Part shown: piece by piece, positions 42,203 through 49,759 of the stretch
Layout: the number at the start of each line of letters is the position of its first letter
Numbering within the stretch: the stretch's first letter is position 1
Source of the DNA: ATM1 sp003577165
GTDB lineage: Bacteria > Armatimonadota > Fimbriimonadia > Fimbriimonadales > ATM1
DNA: 64,000 nt
NCBI GenBank assembly: GCA_030263715.1
Contig: SZPM01000002.1
Location: 124,001-188,000 of the forward strand
Direction: 5' to 3'
Notes under the pieces: model-generated
Told to the model about the DNA's origin: nothing
The model's database searches: none
The model's input: the letters and a program-made list of their open reading frames with translations, nothing else
Position numbers and translations under genes: made by a program

Positions 42203-42966
42203 GCGTTCTGCGATTCCGCCGCGCGGACCGAGTCCAGCCAAGTCTTCCACTTTTCCGACCTCTGCACGCGCTCCTTCAGGGCGGGGGGGAGGTTCGGTGT
42301 GGAGTAGTCGAAGTGAGTTTGCAGCCTCATTCTCTCGGTTTTGCACAGGGCGGCCGGACGGACTTTCAGCCAGTTCAGAATCGTGTACCAAACGAGCAGC
42401 GAGGCGATGTTTTGGCTGGGGTACATGCGGCTGACGCGCAGTTTCAGGTTGGCTTCCGCAGGATCGAGGTGGAGAACTTCCTCGCCGTTCGGATCGGCGA
42501 ATCGGTTAATCACCGGTATGCGCGTGAGGTAGGTGTGATAGAGGGGGACTTCGTAGCGTGCGCCTTCGATGCCCAGGGACGACGCGGCGCGATGGACGGC
42601 GTAGTTCGTCGAGTCGTGATCGAGATGACCACATTCGAAGGCGCAAGCGACGATGCGCGTGGGCTTCGCGACTTCCAGCACGGATTTCCAAGCCTCAGAA
42701 AGAGGCGCGAGATGCTCGCAAGCCGAGCCATCGGGAAATCGAAGGAAGTGGAGGTTCTCGGAGGGGACGCCGAGCAACTTCATCACGCGCCGCGCCTCGG
42801 CTTCGCGCGTTTCGTTCGTCACGCTCCATCCGCAATGCACGTGCGCATTCGCGGCGATCAGTCTGCGAATCCAGGCGACGATGGAGATCTCGTCGTCGGG
42901 ATGCGTGAAGCAGAAGAGCCATCGGTCGTCGCTCGAGGTGGTGAAGGCGCTCATCGAAGCGGCCAC
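42199..42966 (-). CDS. PIG-L family deacetylase
   Basis: 255 residues. The LmbE/PIG-L zinc site is complete: FCFTHPDDEISIVAWIRRLI near residue 20 (HPDD) and FECGHLDHDSTNYAVHRAAS near 115 (HxDH). Family members deacetylate GlcNAc-linked substrates such as GlcNAc-inositol, GlcNAc-malate (bacillithiol pathway) or antibiotics. The substrate is not readable here. It overlaps thpR at the 5' end (16 bases) and the mazG stop at the 3' end (four bases). Pro-Pro of NLPPALKE lies in a seven-base G/C tract. Confidence 0.88.
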   Translation of the reverse strand: MAASMSAFTTSSDDRWLFCFTHPDDEISIVAWIRRLIAANAHVHCGWSVTNETREAEARRVMKLLGVPSENLHFLRFPDGSACEHLAPLSEAWKSVLEVAKPTRIVACAFECGHLDHDSTNYAVHRAASSLGIEGARYEVPLYHTYLTRIPVINRFADPNGEEVLHLDPAEANLKLRVSRMYPSQNIASLLVWYTILNWLKVRPAALCKTERMRLQTHFDYSTPNLPPALKERVQRSEKWKTWLDSVRAAESQNA

Positions 42967-43451
42967 CTTCGAAGGACGTGGTAGCCGGCATCCGGGCCTG
43001 AGAGCACAGATTGGACGAGAAGCAGTTCGGTCACAGGATATTCGATGGGCTCGAAGTCTACTTGGGGCACGCGCACGGGTCTTTCGAATCGCGCAAGCGT
43101 TAGATGAGGTTTCGGATCGCGATCGGATTCATCGAGCCTTCGGCACAGAGAGACGAGCGCTTCGTCTTCGGATGCGGCGAGGAAGAGGATTCGTCCGCGA
43201 GACGGATTGGGAAATGCGGAGATCGAATCCAGCGAGAGGGTGAACGCCTTCGCATCCTGTACGGCCCGTTCGATCTGTTCGGCTGCGTCTTCGACCGACG
43301 CTTCATCGCCGAAGAACTTGAGTGTGATGTGTAGTTTCTCCGGCTTGACCCATCTGCCTTTGCCGTGCAGAAGTTCGCGGAGCGCCGAGGCGACGGTCGC
43401 GGCCCGATCTCTGCCGTCCTCATCCGGGAACACGCCGCCGAAGAGCCTCAC
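42951..43451 (-). CDS. thpR: RNA 2',3'-cyclic phosphodiesterase (2H family)
   Basis: 166 residues with both HxT motifs of the 2H phosphodiesterases: KLHITLKFFG near residue 40 and KPHLTLARFE near 132, plus MRLFGGVFPDE at the N-terminus. ThpR/LigT opens 2',3'-cyclic phosphates in RNA, typically from tRNA halves. It leads the small minus-strand pair with the PIG-L gene. Confidence 0.92.
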   Translation of the reverse strand: MRLFGGVFPDEDGRDRAATVASALRELLHGKGRWVKPEKLHITLKFFGDEASVEDAAEQIERAVQDAKAFTLSLDSISAFPNPSRGRILFLAASEDEALVSLCRRLDESDRDPKPHLTLARFERPVRVPQVDFEPIEYPVTELLLVQSVLSGPDAGYHVLRRWPLR

Positions 43452-43593
43452 CGGTTCATTTTAGCGGGCGGCTGGGCCGGGGGTTGCGTGCGTCGTCCGT
43501 TCCGCCTGATGGAGGACGGTTTTCAGGCTGAATCGCGGTCGCAGGGGCAGGATTCGGGCGCTGTGGTTCAGGCAGGGAGCGGGTGTTGGGTGA

Positions 43594-43599
43594 TAGACT
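43594..43599 (+). promoter_or_regulatory. -10-like TAGACT directly before the lipoprotein start, leaderless
   Basis: TAGACT ends six bases before the ATG at 43606 and the gap (GGCCGA) has no SD. A transcript from it would start at the first codon. Confidence 0.4.
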
Positions 43600-43605
43600 G
43601 GCCGA

Positions 43606-44073
43606 ATGGTTAGACGAGCACTTTGCTTTCTCCCGGTGCTTGCGGTCGTGGTGGTTGCGGCCTGCAGCGGCGGGAATTCGGTAGTCGGCAAGTGGAAGAT
43701 GACGGGGATTTCCGGCATGCCTCCAGGTGTCGCGCCGACGATCACGTTTGAATCCGGCGACAAGTTCGCGTGGGGCTTCGACATGGATCTCGGCTCATTC
43801 GATCCAAACATGAAGGGAACTGTGACCACGACGGTTTCCGGCACTTACAAACTGACTGGCAACACGATGGCGTTGACTCCTTCCGACGTGCAGTTCAAGT
43901 TCACGGGCGTGGACCCTGCGATCGAAAGCATGATGAAGCCGGCGATGGAAGGTCAGAAGGCGCAGATGATGGATCAGATGAAGTCGAGTTCCGGCGGCGA
44001 GATCACGTGGGTGTCGAAGGACAAGTTCACGGTGAAGGGTTCGAAGGAGACTGCGACTTTCGAGCGGATGTAG
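43606..44073 (+). CDS. Small lipoprotein, lipocalin-like beta-barrel
   Basis: 155 residues. Lipoprotein signal VRRALCFLPVLAVVVVAACS (lipobox VAAC), then a single domain starting VVGKWKMTGISGMPPG with repeated strands (KGTVTTTVSGTYKLTGNTMA, KFTVKGSKETATFERM). The pattern v-GkW and regular beta-strands suit a lipocalin-like/DUF4488-type fold with a helical Met-rich insert (MMKPAMEGQKAQMMDQMK). Followed by a strong intrinsic terminator. Ligand unknown. Confidence 0.7.
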   Translation: MVRRALCFLPVLAVVVVAACSGGNSVVGKWKMTGISGMPPGVAPTITFESGDKFAWGFDMDLGSFDPNMKGTVTTTVSGTYKLTGNTMALTPSDVQFKFTGVDPAIESMMKPAMEGQKAQMMDQMKSSSGGEITWVSKDKFTVKGSKETATFERM

Positions 44074-44099
44074 TTCCCTTCTATTGTTGTTTGCAGGAG

Positions 44100-44136
44100 C
44101 GCCCCTCGGCCTCTCGGCCGCGGGGCGTTTGTGTTT
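44100..44136 (+). terminator. Intrinsic terminator between the lipoprotein and the defence operon
   Basis: CGCCCC / GGGGCG outer stem (44100-44105, 44122-44127), inner CGGCC / GGCCG, loop TCTC, tail TTTGTGTTTG. Placed between converging genes and probably also limiting transcription from the other side. Confidence 0.75.
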
Positions 44137-44161
44137 GTTGGGGAGGGGGCCTGGGGGAAAG

Positions 44162-46822
44162 TCAGGCGCACCGGAAACGAGCTGCCAGGTGGGCGAAAGT
44201 CGAGGTCGGCTTGATCTCATCGTCCGGTATGAGCAGGTATGTCCACGGCTTGCCACCCGATTCCTGGGCATGTTTGGTGGCATGTTCGCACCAAGCCACA
44301 GCGGCATCCTTCTTCTGAAGGACTTCAGGATTCGTCACCTCTTTGCTGCTCTTCGGCTCGCAGATGAACATCTCGGTGTTCGTTTCGACGACGAAGTCCG
44401 GATTGTAAGTGCCCCCTTCGCGCAAGAATATCTTGAACTGACCCCGAGCGGGCTTGACCCATTTGAGGACTTCATTGCCGGGCTGCTCAAGGATCGCTGC
44501 AAATAGCCTTTCGGGGTCAGAGTCGAATTTCTGGTGAAAATACGCACACTTGGCGAATGCGTTGTACACGAGGCGGTTGATTTCCGACTTCTTCGGGGGA
44601 TCATCACGGTAGTCAGCGATGTCAGCGTCAGCGAGTGCAATGAGCGTCTGGGATTGCAAGACGACGAATCCCTTCGATACGGACCCCGCATAGCCTTCCT
44701 CGATCACCTCAGAATTCTCGACCATCTGGTCGTGTATGTGCGCAGCGATGTGACGGCCGTGGTACTGTAACACGTTCTTTAAGTCCTCCTCGTCGCCCAA
44801 ATACGACCGAAGCCAGTGGAGGGTCTGCTCAGCGAGCCCGACGAGGAGATCGGCGTTCTCGTCATAACAAATGTCATCGAAGTCAATGAGGTGCCTGACG
44901 ATGTAATTGGCCAAAACACTTTCATCGACGACGCCGTGACTCCCGCCGAGGCGTCGGACTTCCCCCGAAGAGAGCGCATGCCGTAAAAGGTCCGAAGCGA
45001 CGGGCATATATTGGTTATTAGGCGGTTTCCACGTAAATGGGTGGAACACAAACCTGCTCTCACTCGAAGGGTGAACAACGATGCGAGGTATCCGCATCGT
45101 TAACTCTACGTACTTCTCAGTGGTCTTACGAACAATGTCCTCTACATCTACTGCGTCCACCAATTTGAGCGCGGCTTGATCATATCGCTGGGCAGACACT
45201 ACCTCTCTCACCAGTAGTTCCTGCGCCTTTTCCGAAAGCAGTTCACCAGCAGTCGGCAGCCTGCTGATCCGCTCAATGGCAGCGAACGCTGCCTTTGCGA
45301 CTTCCATCTCTTCCCGCGAGGAGAAGAGCGGGGGTTGCGTGTGTGTTCTGCCCGCAGGAACCGGAACTTCTCCTCCAAAGATCGCGTTCTGCGCCTTGGT
45401 CGGAGCCTCCATCGGCTTCAGCGGCTTGTCAGGAACGTCGCGTCCTATGTACGTTCCTTTCCGTATGATCGAATCGGCTTCGTTGGCCTTCTCGATGATC
45501 GCCTGGAACTTGTCGTGAGCGATGATGCTGAGGGTGTCAATCTCGAAGCGTCCCGTGCGTATGCCATAGGGAAGCCGGAGGCCGCGGCCGATGGTCTGCT
45601 CGGTGAGGATCTCCGAGGCCGACGCCCGGAGAGGCACGATCGTGTAGAGGTTCTTGACGTCCCAACCTTCGCCCAGTTTGTTCACGTGAATGACGATCTC
45701 GACGGGCTCGTCGGCCGATTCGACGTTTAGAAGGCTTTGTAGCGCATCGTCGTTGAGCTCCCCAGACAGCTTTGAGTGCACGGTGATTACCTTGCCCTTG
45801 TATCGACCAGCAAGGAATCCATCGTCGTCAATTAGCTTCTTCAGTTGGTCTGCGTGAGTCGTGTCTTGCGCAACGACGAGCATAAAGGGCTTCAAGAAAG
45901 GTTCGCCGGTTTCGCGTGCGTACGCCTCGAGATGGACCTTCGTGTTTTCATGAACGAGGGCTCCATCCTCCAACTTCAGGCGCTCTAATTGTTCGGAGGT
46001 GTAGTTCTTCTCGTTGAAGTTCTCGCGCGTTGTGACTGCCGGCTCTTTGACGAAGCCGTCGGCCATCGCCTTCGATAGCGGGTACGAGTAAATGACGTTC
46101 TTAAACGGTTGGCCCGATGTGCCGGTTGCTTTCGGGGTCGCCGTTAATTCGAGACCGAGAATCGGTTTGAGTTCGTTTATCGCGCGCGCGCCCGCAGTCG
46201 CGCGGTAACGATGCGATTCGTCCAGGAGGAGAACGAGATCGTCGAGTTCGGCGAGGTAGTCAAAGTAACTTTGGCCGATGTATTCGGAAAGGCGGCGAAT
46301 TCGAGGAGATCTGCCACCCCGCACTTCCGAGTTGACTTTGGAGATATTGAAGATGTTGACGATTACATCATTCTGCAATTCGATCGCGCCGATGTTCATT
46401 TGTTCGTAGTTGTCGCCTGTAAGGAGCCACGGAGATCGTGTCGCGAACTCGTGCAAGCCTTCGAACACATACTTCGGCGTGTTCGGCGTGAAATCTTTGA
46501 TCAGCTTGTCGTAGATCGTGAGGTTCGGGGCAAGGACGAAGAAGTGGCGAATCTGATGGGCGCGGAACAAGTATGCGATGAACGCGCCCATGAGGCGGGT
46601 CTTGCCGACTCCAGTCGCGAGTGCAAAGCAAAGCGAGGGAAAGTCTCGCTCGAAGTCTGTAACGGAAGCATAACGTTCGCGAACTCGCTCAAGGGCTTCT
46701 GAAGTATTCTCGCACCGAAGAACATCGAGATCGGAGACCACGTCGTGGAGAATCTCTAGCGACTCGCGCTGAGGAGGTCGCAGCGACAGCCGCTGGCTGA
46801 TTTCGTGAACGTGCTTGCTCAT
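44162..46822 (-). CDS. res: Type III restriction endonuclease subunit (Res)
   Basis: 886 residues. Superfamily 2 helicase: CFALATGVGKTRLMGAFIAY (Walker A), DDLVLLLDESHRYRATAG (DEAH-like DESH), LGLELTATPKATG, and motif VI LTEQTIGRGLRLPYG. The C-terminal nuclease is of the PD-(D/E)xK type: GGTYNPDFVVETNTEMFICE, then PKSSKE, where the Glu-Pro-Lys supplies the ExK. ATP-dependent translocation and cleavage need the Mod subunit, encoded just upstream with a four-base overlap. All catalytic parts are intact. It is the last gene of the defence operon. Confidence 0.93.
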   Translation of the reverse strand: MSKHVHEISQRLSLRPPQRESLEILHDVVSDLDVLRCENTSEALERVRERYASVTDFERDFPSLCFALATGVGKTRLMGAFIAYLFRAHQIRHFFVLAPNLTIYDKLIKDFTPNTPKYVFEGLHEFATRSPWLLTGDNYEQMNIGAIELQNDVIVNIFNISKVNSEVRGGRSPRIRRLSEYIGQSYFDYLAELDDLVLLLDESHRYRATAGARAINELKPILGLELTATPKATGTSGQPFKNVIYSYPLSKAMADGFVKEPAVTTRENFNEKNYTSEQLERLKLEDGALVHENTKVHLEAYARETGEPFLKPFMLVVAQDTTHADQLKKLIDDDGFLAGRYKGKVITVHSKLSGELNDDALQSLLNVESADEPVEIVIHVNKLGEGWDVKNLYTIVPLRASASEILTEQTIGRGLRLPYGIRTGRFEIDTLSIIAHDKFQAIIEKANEADSIIRKGTYIGRDVPDKPLKPMEAPTKAQNAIFGGEVPVPAGRTHTQPPLFSSREEMEVAKAAFAAIERISRLPTAGELLSEKAQELLVREVVSAQRYDQAALKLVDAVDVEDIVRKTTEKYVELTMRIPRIVVHPSSESRFVFHPFTWKPPNNQYMPVASDLLRHALSSGEVRRLGGSHGVVDESVLANYIVRHLIDFDDICYDENADLLVGLAEQTLHWLRSYLGDEEDLKNVLQYHGRHIAAHIHDQMVENSEVIEEGYAGSVSKGFVVLQSQTLIALADADIADYRDDPPKKSEINRLVYNAFAKCAYFHQKFDSDPERLFAAILEQPGNEVLKWVKPARGQFKIFLREGGTYNPDFVVETNTEMFICEPKSSKEVTNPEVLQKKDAAVAWCEHATKHAQESGGKPWTYLLIPDDEIKPTSTFAHLAARFRCA

Positions 46823-48537
46823 CCCCCCGTCTCCTGCGTGAAGAGGCTGGGGGTCTGTTTCTTCCTTTCTTTCCCGCGGGGCTTGCCGTTGTCGGTATCG
46901 TCCTCGGCAGGCTCTTCTCTCACCGGCAGTTCGCGGATCTCCAGCGAGTAGTCGTCCCGCCCGAACTCACACCTCCCGAGGACGGCTTTGGGGATTTTTT
47001 TGATGGTCAGGTTTTCGAAGTTGTCGGGGTTGCCTCGGAAGGCGGTGCAGCAGATGAGGAGGGAGCGTTCGGGACCGACCTCTTCGTTCAGGTATTGCAG
47101 GTGGGCGGGGGTGAGGGGTTGGGTGGTGACGTAGATGTAGTCGCGTTCGGTGCTTTGCCCGTGCATCCAATAGATCTCGTCGCTGGGCGCGTAGCGGAAC
47201 CCCATGTGCTTGCACATCGCTTCGGCGAGCATTTCGGCGTTGTATGCCGGGTTGATGACGTCGTTGCCGTATTTGTCCTTTTGGATGAGGGTGGGGGCGA
47301 GTTTGTAATAGCGGAACCCGCCACCGCCCTTCCATCCCACTGATTTGCTGATTCCGCCCTGGTCTTCGCCGTCAATCACTTTTTTCATGCGGGGGATGAT
47401 GTGCGTGTGGCAGTGCTCGCCGAGTTCGACCATTATCCATCTACGCCCCATCTTGTGCGCGACCGCTCCGGTCGTGCCAGAACCGGCGAAGGAGTCGAGG
47501 ACGACGTCGCCTGGGTTAGTGCTGATGGTCAATGCCCTATCTATAAGGCCTTCGGGTTTAGGCGTAGCAAACGGAGCAAGGTTGGGGTGTAGAGCAACTT
47601 GCTCAGCCTTTGCCGTCCCAGTTGATCCTACTTCATTATATAGCCAAAGCGTTGTGGGAACCAAGCCTCCCTGCACTTCTCTCAAGAACTTTTTCAGACG
47701 AGGGACGTTATCACCATCAGGCCCAAAGTAAATTCTGTTGTCTTCTATCATCTCCTGCAACCGTTCTCTCGTAAATCTCCAACAAGTTCCTGGTGGCAGT
47801 GTGATTTCGCGTCCGCTCGGAGTCCTCAATGAAAAAAACTGAGCTTCGCGTCGCCCCTTTTCCGCCTTTGCATGCGCCGGAATTGAGGCCCAAGGCCCCC
47901 TAGGATCATCATCAGGGTTTGAGTATCGAGCTTCTCGTTCGTCAGACGTCGGCAATAGATTTCGCACTCCCTTCCATAGCTGACCATCAATAGCATACAG
48001 CAGCACGTTGTCGTGAACGGTCGAAATGTCTGTTCGGTTTTCACGTGTGTGGGTTTTCTGCCAAATGACATTTGCTATGAAGTTCGCGCGTCCAAATATC
48101 TCATCACACAACACTTTCAAGTAGTGCGCCTCGTTGTCATCAATCGTGATCCAGATGGATCCGTCCTCCGACAGTAGCCTGCGCAACAGTTCCAACCTAT
48201 CTCGCATCATCGTCAGCCATAGCGAGTGCTCCAGACCGTCGTCATAGTGAGTAAACGCGGAGCCTGTATTGTAAGGCGGGTCTATAAAGATGCACTTGAC
48301 CTTTCCCGCGAACTCCTGCTCCAGCGCCTTCAGCGCGAGCAGGTTGTCGCCGTAGATCAGGAGGTTCTCGTACTTGACCCGCCTCCCCTCCTCCTCGTCC
48401 AGATGCTCCAACCGAGGGTCGGGAACGTCGTATATCGAGTGATACGACTTCCCCGGGTCGTGCAAAAGAATCCGAGGCTCCAACCTCGGCCTCTCCTCCT
48501 TCCCAATCCACGTCAACTCAAGACGTTGTTTCTTCAT
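46819..48537 (-). CDS. mod: Type III DNA methyltransferase subunit (Mod)
   Basis: 572 residues. Beta-class order: DPPYNTGSAFTHYDDGLEHS (motif IV) near residue 86 precedes VVLDSFAGSGTTGAVAHKMG (motif I) near 336. Between them lies the target-recognition region. Predicted N6-adenine methyltransferase that also confers specificity on Res. The first 27 codons (MKKQRLELTWIGKEERPRLE and the next seven) are duplicated 1.2 kb upstream (see 49670-49759). It overlaps the upstream gene and res by four bases each. Confidence 0.93.
   Translation of the reverse strand: MKKQRLELTWIGKEERPRLEPRILLHDPGKSYHSIYDVPDPRLEHLDEEEGRRVKYENLLIYGDNLLALKALEQEFAGKVKCIFIDPPYNTGSAFTHYDDGLEHSLWLTMMRDRLELLRRLLSEDGSIWITIDDNEAHYLKVLCDEIFGRANFIANVIWQKTHTRENRTDISTVHDNVLLYAIDGQLWKGVRNLLPTSDEREARYSNPDDDPRGPWASIPAHAKAEKGRREAQFFSLRTPSGREITLPPGTCWRFTRERLQEMIEDNRIYFGPDGDNVPRLKKFLREVQGGLVPTTLWLYNEVGSTGTAKAEQVALHPNLAPFATPKPEGLIDRALTISTNPGDVVLDSFAGSGTTGAVAHKMGRRWIMVELGEHCHTHIIPRMKKVIDGEDQGGISKSVGWKGGGGFRYYKLAPTLIQKDKYGNDVINPAYNAEMLAEAMCKHMGFRYAPSDEIYWMHGQSTERDYIYVTTQPLTPAHLQYLNEEVGPERSLLICCTAFRGNPDNFENLTIKKIPKAVLGRCEFGRDDYSLEIRELPVREEPAEDDTDNGKPRGKERKKQTPSLFTQETGG
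48458..48537 (-). repeat. Direct repeat copy A (functional 5' end of mod)
   Basis: About 77 bp, from TCGTGCA to the mod start. Copy B is at 49680-49759 in the same orientation with roughly four substitutions, including A for G near one end. The two copies flank the deoxyribosyltransferase-like gene exactly. Confidence 0.9.
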
Positions 48538-49664
48538 CTTCGAGACCCGAGTGCCTTGTCTATTGCGACCTTCATTCTAGCCTGCAACCGATCGAGAAAG
48601 TCGCCGTAATCGTCTCCCTCTCGCTTCCAACTCATCAGATTCTGACTGTGAATATCGAATGGCAGGTTTATCGCTTCTCCATCGTCTCGCTTTGTCCAGA
48701 CGATAGGCTTATCGAGAGCGAGCGCGTATCCTGCCTCCAACGCGACATTGAAATTGTCGAGGGCATCGGTCAAGTCTACGATGATGATTGTCGCCGACTC
48801 GATCTCGCGCATGATTCTGTCGTCTATTCGATCAACATGCTCGACGTCTTTAACACGATGAACGGGGCAACGAAGTTCGGGATGGTCGCCGGCGATTTGA
48901 TACACCTCCCGGTAAACATGATCAAGCGCATCATTGAACCTGCAAATTAGGAACGCCTTCCGATCAGCTTCGCTTTCTCCCCTCTTGATCTGATCGGCAG
49001 CAGCGTATCCACGCGGAGTGATGTAGATCGTCACACCGTGATGCGTGCCATTGGGTCCTGCGACGATCCATCCTTGCTCGCGCAAGTATTGGAGAACCAT
49101 CAGTCCTTCTCCCGGTAAACATCCGTACAAGATGCCCATAGGGTAGTGTTCGTCAGTGGCGGCAGCAGCATAGCTACCGGGATACGGTTCGAGGCCGAGT
49201 CCAAGCCGAGCGCCCGTTCCCATCTCTTCCTCCGCCAGAACCAGATTAGTTAGTGTCGCGGCGACCTTGTCTTCAAACGTAAGCGATTGGGCCTCCTGCC
49301 ACAGGAGTTCGGGAGGGACGGCATGCCACGCAGTCCAACGGTCGCGCTCGCCGGTTGCGAGGAAATCCTCAACGCCATCTAACGTCATGAACAGGATTGA
49401 CTTATCCCTCAATCGTTCAGCTCGCCATACCTTAGATCTGGCGAGAGCGATGAGCTTCTTAGTTTCTTGCGGGGATAACTTCAGGCGATTCGTTTGGTAT
49501 CCGTATTGGCTGTCAATGTGAAAGCCGTGGTCTTCGACTGTCTCAGTCGCTGCCCATTCTCCCAGCCTTGGATCTTCATGGTAAATAATGACATCTGTGA
49601 GGGCCTGTCTGGTGTACGACGTTTTTTTTCCTGTTAGCGGTGACTGCCTTTGTGCGTTGCTCAC
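48534..49664 (-). CDS. Winged-helix plus nucleoside 2-deoxyribosyltransferase/TIR-like domain protein (inserted cassette)
   Basis: 376 residues from the GTG at 49664 (SNAQRQSPLTGKKTSYTRQA), with GGAG nine bases upstream. A longer frame starting at 49733 lies inside the duplicated mod sequence and reads it out of phase. N-terminal half unrecognised; middle winged-helix-like part (LMVLQYLREQGWIVAGPNGT). From about residue 245 a Rossmann-type domain follows: DRKAFLICRFNDALDHVY, DRIDDRIMREIESATIIIVD, LTDALDNFNVALEAGYALAL and DKPIVWTKRD. This is the pattern of nucleoside 2-deoxyribosyltransferase/TIR-like effectors that act on nucleotides or NAD. Probable accessory effector or sensor of the defence operon. 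Its stop overlaps the mod start. Confidence 0.75.
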   Translation of the reverse strand: MSNAQRQSPLTGKKTSYTRQALTDVIIYHEDPRLGEWAATETVEDHGFHIDSQYGYQTNRLKLSPQETKKLIALARSKVWRAERLRDKSILFMTLDGVEDFLATGERDRWTAWHAVPPELLWQEAQSLTFEDKVAATLTNLVLAEEEMGTGARLGLGLEPYPGSYAAAATDEHYPMGILYGCLPGEGLMVLQYLREQGWIVAGPNGTHHGVTIYITPRGYAAADQIKRGESEADRKAFLICRFNDALDHVYREVYQIAGDHPELRCPVHRVKDVEHVDRIDDRIMREIESATIIIVDLTDALDNFNVALEAGYALALDKPIVWTKRDDGEAINLPFDIHSQNLMSWKREGDDYGDFLDRLQARMKVAIDKALGSRR

Positions 49665-49669
49665 CCGAT

Positions 49670-49759
49670 CTACTCCATATCGTGCAGAAGAATCCGAGGC
49701 TCCAACCTCGGCCTCTCCTCCTTCCCAATCCACGTCAGTTCAAGGCGTTGTTTTCTCAC
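49670..49759 (-). pseudogene. Remnant 5' end of mod (29-codon stub), direct repeat copy B
   Basis: A GTG sharing bases with the herA stop (TAGTG) opens a frame MRKQRLELTWIGKEERPRLE, continuing PRILLHD and then ME and a TAG at 49670. 26 of the first 27 residues equal Mod. After HD the real Mod continues with PGKSYHS whereas the stub stops. This marks where mod used to begin, directly coupled to herA, before the cassette was placed between them. It may still be translated as a 29-residue peptide or help coupling. Confidence 0.85.

Noticed and set aside
49665..49733. Upstream start giving the cassette protein 23 more residues
   Set aside because: Those residues translate the duplicated mod sequence out of frame; the same reading exists at the mod start, so it is not a conserved N-terminus.
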